Assembly: GCA_943354575.1 (NCBI GenBank)
Contig: CALRCL010000003.1
Coordinates: 1-39,207, forward strand
DNA: 39,207 nt
Reading direction: 5' to 3'
Source: Patescibacteria group bacterium UBA4664
GTDB lineage: Bacteria > Patescibacteriota > Saccharimonadia > CAILAD01 > BJGX01
Shown: positions 7,451-14,035 of the stretch, in pieces
Position numbering within the stretch: the stretch's first letter is position 1
How the letters are laid out: every line of letters starts with the position of its first letter
Notes under the pieces: model-generated
Database searches by the model: none
Told to the model about the DNA's origin: nothing
Seen by the model: only the letters and a program-made list of their open reading frames with translations
Program-made: the position numbers and the translations under genes

Positions 7451-9589
7451 TTACTTGGCGGCCTTAATCGAAAGGTTGAGCCGTCCGCGGTCGTCGATTT
7501 CGGTCAGCTTTACCTTGACCTCGTCGCCTTCGTTGAGTTCCTTACGAATATCCTCGACACGCTCGTCGCGGATTTGGCTGACATGGACCATGCCTTCTTT
7601 GCCAGGCATAATCTCGACGAAAGCACCGAAATCCATGACCTTAATAACCTTACCATTATACACCTTGCCAACTTCTGGTTCAGCTACTATTGCCTCTATC
7701 ATTTCCTTGGCAACTTGAGCGGCACCCGAATCGGCGCTAGATATCATAATTAGGCCGGAATCCTCGATATCGATATCAACACCAGTCTCAGCGGTGATGC
7801 GCTGGATTGTTTCGCCACCCTTGCCAATAACTTCGCGGATTTTATCGGGGTTAATTTGGAGCTTCGTGATGCGTGGCGCATAGGGGCTGAGATCAGCACG
7901 GGGCTTATCTAAAACCTTGTTCATAGCAGAGAGGATTTCGGCTCGGCCCTGCTGGCCTTGCTCGAGAGCAGCTTTGAGGATTTCAAGGCTCAGACCTTTG
8001 AGCTTGATATCCATCTGGACTGCTGTAACGCCTTGGCTGGTACCAGCTACCTTGAAGTCCATATCGCCAGCAAAATCTTCGGCGTCTTGGATGTCTGAGA
8101 GTATTACGTACTGGCTAGGGTCAGCGTGGTTAACGATTAGACCCATGGCGATACCACTAACTGGGCTCTTGATCGGTACACCAGCGTCCATGAGGCTCAA
8201 GCTGCTGCCGCAAGTGGCGGCCATTGAGGTTGAGCCAGCGCTACTTAGTATTTCGGTAACAATTCGAATGGTATAAGGAAAGTCTTCTTTGGTCGGCAAA
8301 ACAGCTTGCAGGGCTCGTTCGGCCAAATTGCCGTGGCCTATTTCGCGGCGGCTAGTAGAGCGCATTGGACGAGCCTCGCCAATCGAAAAAGATGCGAAGT
8401 TGTAGTGGTGCAAAAAGAACTTTTCGGTGTCTTCGTCCATACTTTCTATTTGCTGGGCGGCACCGGCCGGAGCCAGTGTGGTTAGGGTTAGGGCTTGGGT
8501 CGCACCGCGCGTAAATAAGCCGCTGCCGTGAGTCCTTGGAATAATACCAACCTGCATGCTCAATGGTCGGATCTCGGTGTTTTTGCGGTTATCTGGTCGG
8601 GTGGCTTCTTCAAGAATAGCTCGGCGGATTTCGGCATCGATGATTTTTTCGAAAGTTATCTCGATATCTGGGTGGCCGTAGCGAGTTTTGCCATCGTCTT
8701 CGACGTCGTCTGGTAACAGTCCGAATTCGGCCATTACCTCGTCGTGTAATTCGCCAATCGCCTCGTGGCGTTTAGATTTGTCGGCGTGCCGAACACGCTC
8801 GCCCAAGCGGGTTTTGAGGTATTCTCCAATTTTGAGCTCGACTTCGGCGTTTGGTTTAAATAGCTCAAAGTCTTTTTTTGTAATGCCGAGGTCTTTGACC
8901 ATTTTGTTTTGTAATTCAATGACCGGCTGCCAGGCTTTAATAGCCAGCTCGAAGCCATCGAGAATGACAGCTTCCGAGACTTCTGAGGCGACCGACTCGA
9001 CCATCATTATGGCGTCTTTGGTGCCGGCAACGGTGAGGTTTAGTTTGCTATCGAGCTGCTCGGTGAGGGTGGGGTTAACAACCAGCTTGCCGTCGATTTG
9101 GCCAATACGAACCGCTGCGACAGGGCCCTCAAAAGGTGTGCCAGCCAGCATTAAAGCTGTGGAAGCAGCAATAATAGAGACCACATCGGGTTCGTTTTCG
9201 AGATCAACACTCAAGACCGTAATTACTACCTGCACATCATTGCGGTAGCCTTTGGGAAATAGCGGGCGGATTGGGCGGTCGATAAGTCGAGCTGTTAGTA
9301 TCGCCTTGTCCGAGGGCCTGGCTTCGCGTTTCATGTAGCGGCTTCCAGAAATCTTTCCGGAGGCGTACCAACGCTCTTCGTAGTCGATCATTAATGGGAA
9401 GAAATCGGTGTCGGGCCTCGGTTTGGGTTCGACTATTGCAGTTGCTAGTACCATGGTGTCGCCGTAGCGAACGGTGACTGCACCGTCGGCCCTAAAGGCC
9501 ATATTGCCTGTTTCGATTATTAGTTTTTTATCAGCAAAATCGGTTTCGAATTTGAAGGTTTTGCCTCCAAAAGGATGAATTATTTCCAT
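7451..9589 (-). CDS. pnp: Polyribonucleotide nucleotidyltransferase (PNPase)
   Basis: PNPase degrades RNA 3'-to-5' by phosphorolysis as a trimeric ring. The 712-residue length is normal. Two RNase PH-like domains are present (first from residue 10; second from about 310, with the phosphate-binding segment SSAGSTSMAATCGSS and the catalytic GDMDFKVAGT), joined by the all-helical linker, followed by a KH domain with the loop VIGKGGETIQ and a C-terminal S1 domain (GKVIKVMDFGAFVEIMPGKEGMVH). The usual acidic tail is missing; the protein ends right after S1. A Shine-Dalgarno (AGAAAGG) precedes the ATG. It lies directly downstream of rpsO, the order conserved in many bacteria, with a hairpin leader between. 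Confidence 0.98.
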   Translation of the reverse strand: MEIIHPFGGKTFKFETDFADKKLIIETGNMAFRADGAVTVRYGDTMVLATAIVEPKPRPDTDFFPLMIDYEERWYASGKISGSRYMKREARPSDKAILTARLIDRPIRPLFPKGYRNDVQVVITVLSVDLENEPDVVSIIAASTALMLAGTPFEGPVAAVRIGQIDGKLVVNPTLTEQLDSKLNLTVAGTKDAIMMVESVASEVSEAVILDGFELAIKAWQPVIELQNKMVKDLGITKKDFELFKPNAEVELKIGEYLKTRLGERVRHADKSKRHEAIGELHDEVMAEFGLLPDDVEDDGKTRYGHPDIEITFEKIIDAEIRRAILEEATRPDNRKNTEIRPLSMQVGIIPRTHGSGLFTRGATQALTLTTLAPAGAAQQIESMDEDTEKFFLHHYNFASFSIGEARPMRSTSRREIGHGNLAERALQAVLPTKEDFPYTIRIVTEILSSAGSTSMAATCGSSLSLMDAGVPIKSPVSGIAMGLIVNHADPSQYVILSDIQDAEDFAGDMDFKVAGTSQGVTAVQMDIKLKGLSLEILKAALEQGQQGRAEILSAMNKVLDKPRADLSPYAPRITKLQINPDKIREVIGKGGETIQRITAETGVDIDIEDSGLIMISSADSGAAQVAKEMIEAIVAEPEVGKVYNGKVIKVMDFGAFVEIMPGKEGMVHVSQIRDERVEDIRKELNEGDEVKVKLTEIDDRGRLNLSIKAAK

Positions 9590-9623
9590 TTTATTTATAT
9601 ACCTTTCTTAAAGGACTCAAGAT

Positions 9624-9684
9624 GATAGTTAGTTTCGGAATCAATTGATCAATTCGTATTAGATCAATCCGTTCCGCCACTATC
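9624..9684 (-). ncRNA. Leader hairpin between rpsO and pnp
   Basis: A 61-nt interrupted stem can form in the rpsO-pnp intergenic RNA: GATAGT/ACTATC outside (9624-9629 with 9679-9684), CGGAA/TTCCG (9636-9640 with 9672-9676), and ATTGATC/GATCAAT inside (9644-9650 with 9662-9668), closed by an 11-nt loop. In E. coli the same gap holds an RNase III-cut hairpin used in pnp autoregulation; a similar role here is an inference. Upstream of it in the transcript (9688-9707) is a tandem copy of GATTAGCTAC. Confidence 0.55.
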
Positions 9685-9687
9685 TAT

Positions 9688-9742
9688 GATTAGCTACGAT
9701 TAGCTACGAGACCTGAGATTATTTATTAAGCATTATTTATTA
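9688..9742. repeat. Short tandem repeats in the rpsO-pnp gap
   Basis: GATTAGCTAC is present twice head to tail at 9688-9697 and 9698-9707, and ATTATTTATTA is present at 9718-9728 and again at 9732-9742. They fill the rest of the 179-nt gap between rpsO and pnp. No function is evident; slippage during replication is the simplest origin. Confidence 0.6.
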
Positions 9743-9768
9743 ATTACAATGTACTGACCCGGGAAAAA

Positions 9769-10035
9769 CTATCGGCGTAGTTTGAGCTTTTTGACGAGCG
9801 CTTCGTAACGCTTGGCGTCTTTTTTGCTCAAGTAATCTAGCAATCGGCGTCTTTTGCTGACCATAGCCAGTAAGCCACGACGAGAGTGGTTGTCTTTTTT
9901 GTGCTCCTTGAGGTGCTCGGTCAATTGCTTGATCTGCTCCGTAAAAAGCGCAACCTGAACTTCGGCCGAGCCAGTGTCTTTGGCGTGGATACCGTTGTCT
10001 TTCATTACCTTAGCTTTGATAGTCTTTTGAATCAT
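9769..10035 (-). CDS. rpsO: 30S ribosomal protein S15
   Basis: S15 binds the central domain of 16S rRNA early in 30S assembly. The 88-residue length is standard and the sequence has the family signature: [29 protein letters not shown] followed by [20 protein letters not shown] and the basic end. The usual N-terminus is slightly varied ([20 protein letters not shown]). It lies between truB and pnp, as in many bacteria. No strong Shine-Dalgarno is visible before the ATG, only 30 nt after the truB stop. Confidence 0.98.
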   Translation of the reverse strand: MIQKTIKAKVMKDNGIHAKDTGSAEVQVALFTEQIKQLTEHLKEHKKDNHSRRGLLAMVSKRRRLLDYLSKKDAKRYEALVKKLKLRR

Positions 10036-10065
10036 TATGGGACTATCTTAACAGATACCAGCAAA

Positions 10066-10704
10066 TTAATCAATGCTTAGGGCGTCTTTCAAATCGAATT
10101 GCCCAATTCGAGTGCGCACAATTTTTGTACAATAAGCACCAGTTTTTAGCTCTTCGCCGATCGTGCGAGCCAGCGACCTAATGTAGGTACCAGAGCTAAC
10201 ATCGGCTTTTAAGCTAACATTTGGGTAGTGGTAAGCAATAATTTCAAAACTTGCAATGCTCACCTCGCGGCTGGGCATATCTGGTGTTTGGCCTTGTCGG
10301 GCTAGCTTGTAGGCACGCTGGCCACCAATCTTGATGGCCGAATAAATCGGTGGGGTTTGGGTTATTACCCCTGTTAGGGCTTTTATAACTTCAGCTAATC
10401 TGGCTTTAGTTGGTTTGGCATCAGAGACCTTAGTTTTGTCACCCTCTAGGTCGTCAGTGCTAGAAAACTCACCAAGCTTTATATCAAATTGGTATGTTTT
10501 GTCGAGTTTCGAATAGTCGCCGGCTTGCCTGGTAAATTCCTTACCGACCAAGACTATCAAAAGGCCTTCGGCTTCTGGGTCGAGGGTGCCGGCGTGGCCA
10601 ACCTTTTTGATGCCACTGGTGCGTCGCACTTGAGCCACCATACTAAAACTACTTCGGCCTCGAGGCTTGTTTATTAGGTGTAGTCCTTCTGATTTGATAT
10701 CCAT
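10066..10704 (-). CDS. truB: tRNA pseudouridine(55) synthase TruB
   Basis: TruB makes pseudouridine 55 in the T-loop of tRNA. The catalytic motif GHAGTLDPEAEGLL is present with Asp42 as the nucleophile, along with KTYQFDIKLG, the segment QTPPIYSAIKIGGQRAYKLARQG, and SSGTYIRSLARTIGEELKTGAY. At 212 residues it consists of the catalytic domain only; the C-terminal PUA-like domain of longer TruB proteins is absent. There is no Shine-Dalgarno, and a TACAAT box lies 7 nt before the ATG (10717-10712), so a leaderless transcript may start here in addition to read-through from the DHH gene upstream. Confidence 0.96.
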   Translation of the reverse strand: MDIKSEGLHLINKPRGRSSFSMVAQVRRTSGIKKVGHAGTLDPEAEGLLIVLVGKEFTRQAGDYSKLDKTYQFDIKLGEFSSTDDLEGDKTKVSDAKPTKARLAEVIKALTGVITQTPPIYSAIKIGGQRAYKLARQGQTPDMPSREVSIASFEIIAYHYPNVSLKADVSSGTYIRSLARTIGEELKTGAYCTKIVRTRIGQFDLKDALSID

Positions 10705-10742
10705 AGTTTATATTGTAGCTTAAAAGTTAGCTAAAGTGCGGA

Positions 10743-10850
10743 CTAGGCTTGGGCGGCAGTTGGGCCAATTTTGCCCTGGAAAGGTCCAGGCTTAAAGGCT
10801 TCGTCTGTGTCTTGAAAATCGCCTTTAGACCAAATTAGATCTTTTTTTTT
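10743..10850 (-). other. Possible -1 frameshift extension of the DHH-family protein at an A9 run
   Basis: The coding strand has nine A residues at 10850-10842 just before the DHH stop. In the zero frame they read AAA AAA AAG, which contains the A-AAA-AAG slippery heptamer of E. coli dnaX in the correct phase. A -1 slip continues in a frame open for 32 more codons, starting DLIWSKGDFQDTDEAF and ending at TAG 10745-10743. The tail uses ordinary codons and looks like protein. An 6-8 bp hairpin (CCTGGA/TCCAGG, 10775-10790) lies about 50 nt downstream, farther than usual for a frameshift stimulator. Transcriptional slippage, a recent frameshift mutation or a homopolymer sequencing error are alternatives. 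Confidence 0.5.
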
Positions 10851-11881
10851 GAGCCGTTGTGTTGGACTTCGCTAGCCTTGGTCTCTGGAGCTTTAGTTTT
10901 TGGAGTATCTTCTGGAGCCTTATTATCTGCAGTACCAATTGCTGACTCGGTTTCGGCAGCTATTTGAGCCTGCTTGATAGCCTCTTTAATGCTAGTTGCA
11001 GCGGTCGCATCCGGAGCTACAGCCTCGATATTGGGCTCTTTAGCAGCAGTTGGAGGCTGAGGGTTGGCGGTTATTGGGTTCGGTTTGTTGTATGGCGCAG
11101 GAGATGATGTAGGCTTGGGAGTATTATTAGATTGCAAAACCCTTACAATCTCTTGCTGTTTGGCGCCAGCTGCTAGCATCTGGGCGGCAACCGTCATAGA
11201 CTTGGCGGTTGTATCTGGGGTAGTAAAGTTGTGGGTGGCAGTAGTAATACCAGTATATAATGCTGTGGCGATCGATTCATCGACCATTCCCTGCTCTAGG
11301 GACTCAAATAGCGATACTAGCATTTCGCAGACTGAGCTAGAGTTTTGATCGATATAATTGACACTACCGTACTCTTCGTTGATGCGATGATAATCGATAT
11401 TAATAAGGTGAAGGCCGTCGAATATAGTTGGGTTTTTTTCGACAATTTTATCGAGTTTTATAATCTGTGGTACGCCTAGCGCAATAACTAAATCGAACTT
11501 AAATGGACCTTGCTCAAAGCTAACATCGCCGGCCTTAAAGTTGCCATTGAGGGGTGTAATCGTGACATCTAGCCTGTCGCCTTCGACATTGTATTTGAGC
11601 TTATCAACCACTACGGAATGCATTGCAACGCTAATTATAAAGTCGCGCACACCCTGGATGTCGTTACTGATAAATTGGGTATCGAAAAGCTCGGCGCTCT
11701 TGGGTAGTGCGTCGGTAATAACAATACTGGCCTGCTTTTGGAGCTTATTTAGTGCTCGCTGGGTAGCGATTGCAGCCGCAAGCTGATCGTTGCTTGGCTC
11801 TCGCCCTGTAACAATCACGATATTGTGAGCTTGCTTAATGAGCTCGCTGGCTTGCTGTTTTGGGGTTAAATCATTTTGCAT
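10835..11881 (-). CDS. Degenerate DHH-family (NrnA-like) protein, probable pseudoenzyme
   Basis: The N-terminal 250 residues align by pattern with DHH phosphoesterases such as the oligoribonuclease NrnA, and the gene sits just upstream of truB as nrnA often does. The catalytic motifs have been lost: the first motif (HxxPDxDAxGS) reads GREPSNDQLAAA (26-37), the second Asp is Gly in LVIALGVP, the DHH triad reads DYH (163-165), and the fourth (DTGxF) reads TATHNF. Catalysis is therefore unlikely; an RNA- or nucleotide-binding role is conceivable. Residues from about 255 are a Pro/Ala/Thr/Lys-rich tail. The gene ends in an A9 run that may allow frameshifting (separate entry). It heads the truB-rpsO-pnp transcript behind a near-perfect promoter. 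Confidence 0.8.
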   Translation of the reverse strand: MQNDLTPKQQASELIKQAHNIVIVTGREPSNDQLAAAIATQRALNKLQKQASIVITDALPKSAELFDTQFISNDIQGVRDFIISVAMHSVVVDKLKYNVEGDRLDVTITPLNGNFKAGDVSFEQGPFKFDLVIALGVPQIIKLDKIVEKNPTIFDGLHLINIDYHRINEEYGSVNYIDQNSSSVCEMLVSLFESLEQGMVDESIATALYTGITTATHNFTTPDTTAKSMTVAAQMLAAGAKQQEIVRVLQSNNTPKPTSSPAPYNKPNPITANPQPPTAAKEPNIEAVAPDATAATSIKEAIKQAQIAAETESAIGTADNKAPEDTPKTKAPETKASEVQHNGSKKKI

Positions 11882-11928
11882 AATATTTGCGTAGTTATAA
11901 TTATTGTTATCTTCTTAAACAATGGGTT

Positions 11929-11957
11929 ATTATACACGACATAAGCGTTATTGTCAA
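11929..11957 (-). promoter_or_regulatory. Near-consensus sigma70 promoter of the DHH-truB-rpsO-pnp block
   Basis: Read leftward, TTGACA (11957-11952), an exact 17-bp spacer and TATAAT (11934-11929) match both consensus hexamers perfectly. It lies about 48 bp before the DHH gene start and is the strongest promoter in the window, fitting a transcript that carries ribosomal protein S15 and the main RNA-decay enzymes. Confidence 0.9.
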
Positions 11958-11958
11958 G

Positions 11959-12230
11959 GTATAAGAGCCTTCAAGCTCGGTGGGGCTACCCCCGCTATAC
12001 TTTCCGCCACAGATCGCTAGTAAATTAGTGAGCTCTGGTGGTCGCCCCAGGGTGGATTCCTGGGGCGTTATTGTTTGGTGACGGCCAGACTTCTCTAGCC
12101 TCACGGAGCTTCCCCGTGATATTGCGGGCGGTTGTTTTACAAGAGTGCCATACTCTTGCCGTTCGAGAGAAGCTTGGGCTGTCGGTCGGGCAGTACCGAC
12201 TGTATGGTACTGGGCTAGCACCCCACATCC
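11959..12230 (-). ncRNA. Candidate structured RNA, family not recognised
   Basis: This stretch is GC-rich compared with its flanks, lacks a convincing reading frame, and is dense in stems: CGCCCCAGG/CCTGGGGCG (12043-12067), TCACGG/CCGTGA (12101-12119), CAAGAGT/ACTCTTG (12140-12158), CCACAGA/TCTGGTGG with one bulge (12007-12041), CAGTACC/GGTACTG (12191-12212) or, exclusively, GTCGGT/ACCGAC (12181-12200). Long-range pairs also fit: GTGGGGCTACCC (11980-11991) with 12212-12226 over 12 bp with bulges, and CTTCTCT/AGAGAAG (12090-12172), which crosses ACGGC/GCCGT (12081-12162) as a pseudoknot. It lacks the hallmarks of tmRNA, RNase P RNA, SRP RNA and 6S RNA that I know. The strand is uncertain: minus places it after a 55-residue gene with a strong -10; plus has a fair promoter near 11911-11940. 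Confidence 0.55.
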
Positions 12231-12398
12231 TCAATTCTCTCTTCGGAGTCGATGCAAACCATACGCATAGGCAATTGTGATGGTGCCCGCAATTGCTGCT
12301 ACCGCAAACTTAGTCTTGTATGGTGCACTGACCAGCAAGACGTATCCCATGGTGATTATGCAGATCCAAGTCGCCACCTCTAGCAGTCGGAGCTTCAT
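12231..12398 (-). CDS. Small membrane protein, 55 residues, unknown function
   Basis: The ATG at 12398 has a good Shine-Dalgarno (AAAGGAG, 6 nt upstream); a longer upstream reading has no support. The protein is almost entirely two membrane helices, about residues 5-25 (LEVATWICIITMGYVLLVS) and 30-48 (TKFAVAAIAGTITIAYAYGL), with a basic end (LHRLRREN). No family was recognised. It has an extended -10 promoter (TGT TATAAT, 12440-12435) about 37 bp upstream, and it ends directly against the candidate structured RNA, with which it may share a transcript. Confidence 0.7.
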   Translation of the reverse strand: MKLRLLEVATWICIITMGYVLLVSAPYKTKFAVAAIAGTITIAYAYGLHRLRREN

Positions 12399-12493
12399 TT
12401 TTTCTCCTTTGATGCAAGGTATATTTGCCTCAAAATTATAACATAACCTCAAAATGGTACTTAACAAGTGCGCCTCAATCGTGGCAAATACCC

Positions 12494-12522
12494 TTTACAG
12501 ATGAGGCATTATCAGGTATACT
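12494..12522 (+). promoter_or_regulatory. rpsT promoter
   Basis: TTTACA (12494-12499), a 17-bp spacer and TATACT (12517-12522) form a good sigma70 promoter. The leader to the rpsT ATG is about 52 nt and ends in an AAGAAGG ribosome binding site. Divergent from the promoter of the 55-residue gene about 55 bp to the left. Confidence 0.75.
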
Positions 12523-12580
12523 TATGCCTATCACTATTTATTAAGTAATTTACTCTTTAAAAAGAAGGATTAATCGTTAT

Positions 12581-12970
12581 ATGCCAGTAATCAAATCAGC
12601 TATCAAGAGAGTCCGCCAAGAAAAAAAGCGCAAAGCTTATAATATTGGTGTAAAGACATCTGTAAAAGCCAAGTTTAAAGCTGTTCGCGACGAAGTTGCA
12701 ACTGGCAAAGTCAAGAGCAACGAAGAGCTAGTTGCTGCTATTAAAGCTATCGACCAAGCTGTACGCAAGGGCGTTATCAACAAACACAGCGCCGGCCGCA
12801 AAAAGAGCCGCCTAACACTTGCCTACAACTCAGTAGCCGAAAAGGCTTTTGGAACCGAGCCTGCCAGCAAGCCTAAGGCTAAAAAAGCTGCCGTCATCAA
12901 GAAACCAGCTGCAAAAAAAGCTGCTACCATCAAAAAGACAGCTACCAAAAAAGCTGCTCCAAAAAAATAG
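12581..12970 (+). CDS. rpsT: 30S ribosomal protein S20 with Lys/Ala-repeat tail
   Basis: S20 binds 16S rRNA near the 5' domain and helix 44. Residues 1-90 carry the family pattern: MPVIKSAIKRVRQEKKRKAYN, then AVRKGVINKHSAGRKKSRLTLAYN. At 129 residues it is about 40 longer than the usual 85-90. The extra C-terminal part is a repeat of Lys/Ala blocks (KKAA four times, with PAAKKAATIKK) resembling histone H1 tails and likely binds RNA. It has its own promoter, a clear AAGAAGG Shine-Dalgarno and a strong terminator 40 nt downstream, so it is a single-gene transcript. Confidence 0.97.
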   Translation: MPVIKSAIKRVRQEKKRKAYNIGVKTSVKAKFKAVRDEVATGKVKSNEELVAAIKAIDQAVRKGVINKHSAGRKKSRLTLAYNSVAEKAFGTEPASKPKAKKAAVIKKPAAKKAATIKKTATKKAAPKK

Positions 12971-13009
12971 AAGACTATCAGGCTCTACATACATACCGAG
13001 CTAGCATTT

Positions 13010-13036
13010 AAAAAACCTCCAAAACGGAGGTTTTTT
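13010..13036 (+). terminator. Terminator of rpsT (bidirectional)
   Basis: AAAAAACCTCC (13010-13020), a 5-nt loop and GGAGGTTTTTT (13026-13036) form a GC-core hairpin with A and T tracts on both sides. It can end rpsT rightward and holA leftward (holA stops at 13056). Confidence 0.92.
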
Positions 13037-13055
13037 AGTTTTTAGAGCTGGGCTC

Positions 13056-13967
13056 TTAGTTACAAAGGCTATAAAACAGCCCGTTCATGGCTTCTTCGGA
13101 CGACAGTGCACCAGTTTTGGTAGCAATGTCGGCCTCGGCGATGAGCTGATAGGCCCCTGAGATATCTTCGATATCTAGCCCCTTGACCAAAGGCAGGGCT
13201 TTTTGGGTTGAATACGGCGATATTTTGTAGGCCTGATTGAGCTGAGGGTTATTGATAATAACCAGCATCAATACCCGGAACTGATAAATAATAGCCCCTA
13301 GTATCATCTGGTCGGCGTAGCCCTGCAGCTTAAGGCTTTTGTATAATTTTATTACTCGCGGTAAATCCTTACGCACCAAGGCTTCGGCCAAGATGAAGGC
13401 GTTGTTTTCAAGACTCGGCGTAGCCAGCTCGTCGACCGAAGCCCGAGAAATATCGCTGTTGTAGCTGGCCAGCTTGGCTATTTCGTTATGCAAACTCCAC
13501 TGGCTCTCGCCCACTAGGTCGATGAGATAGCCAGCTAGCTGGCTATCGAGCGTAGCACCTGCCCTGTGGGCCTCGACCAGTGCCCATTTTGTTAGCTCGA
13601 CTCGGCTAGGCCGCCTAAACTCCGTAGCGCCCTTAACCTTACTAAGGCTCTTATAAAGAGTGGTACGCTTATCCGGATTGGGGTCGATAATCACCAAATT
13701 GGTACTCTCGCTGGTGTTTTGCAATATAGCATCAATCTGCTTTTGGCTTGGCTTCGATTTGGGTAGATTGGTCAAAACAATCAGCCGACTACTAACAAAC
13801 ATCGGCATCGCGGACAAATTAGCAATCAGACTATCACTACCCTGCTCGAGGGCATCGATAGTTTGCATATCTCCCTCGGATCCTGTTTTTTTGATATATT
13901 GAGATTTTATTAGACTCAGCTGGCGACTGATTGCATAACTATTTTCGCCATATAAATACAAGATCAT
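13056..13967 (-). CDS. holA: DNA polymerase III delta subunit (clamp loader)
   Basis: HolA is the clamp-loader subunit that opens the sliding clamp. The 303-residue protein has the HolA layout: an N-terminal AAA+-like domain beginning MILYLYGENSYAISRQL with no functional Walker A, the segment MPMFVSSRLIVLTNLPK (family pattern: lF..rRlvvv...), and a C-terminal helical collar domain (about 195-303, with MILGAIIYQFRVLMLV and EEAMNGLFYSLC). Sequence conservation is low, as usual for this family. An AGAGG Shine-Dalgarno lies 8 nt before the ATG, and a TATAAT at 13999-13994 gives a leader of about 20 nt. Confidence 0.9.
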   Translation of the reverse strand: MILYLYGENSYAISRQLSLIKSQYIKKTGSEGDMQTIDALEQGSDSLIANLSAMPMFVSSRLIVLTNLPKSKPSQKQIDAILQNTSESTNLVIIDPNPDKRTTLYKSLSKVKGATEFRRPSRVELTKWALVEAHRAGATLDSQLAGYLIDLVGESQWSLHNEIAKLASYNSDISRASVDELATPSLENNAFILAEALVRKDLPRVIKLYKSLKLQGYADQMILGAIIYQFRVLMLVIINNPQLNQAYKISPYSTQKALPLVKGLDIEDISGAYQLIAEADIATKTGALSSEEAMNGLFYSLCN

Positions 13968-14035
13968 TTTTAAAACCTCTGCTTTCGAGCTTAATTATAC
14001 TTCATATCAGTGCAGGTGTGGCTAAAAGGTGCTGG

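Noticed and set aside
11959-12230. RNase P RNA or tmRNA
   Set aside because: GCGGAAAGT on the minus strand slightly resembles the RNase P GAGGAAAGTC block, but its position near the 3' end and the lack of the other conserved blocks do not fit; no tRNA-like ends or tag reading frame for tmRNA were found.
11907-12280. Several open readings of 69-104 codons on both strands
   Set aside because: They overlap one another in a hairpin-rich, GC-rich block, lack ribosome binding sites and show no protein family; the stretch is better explained as structured RNA.
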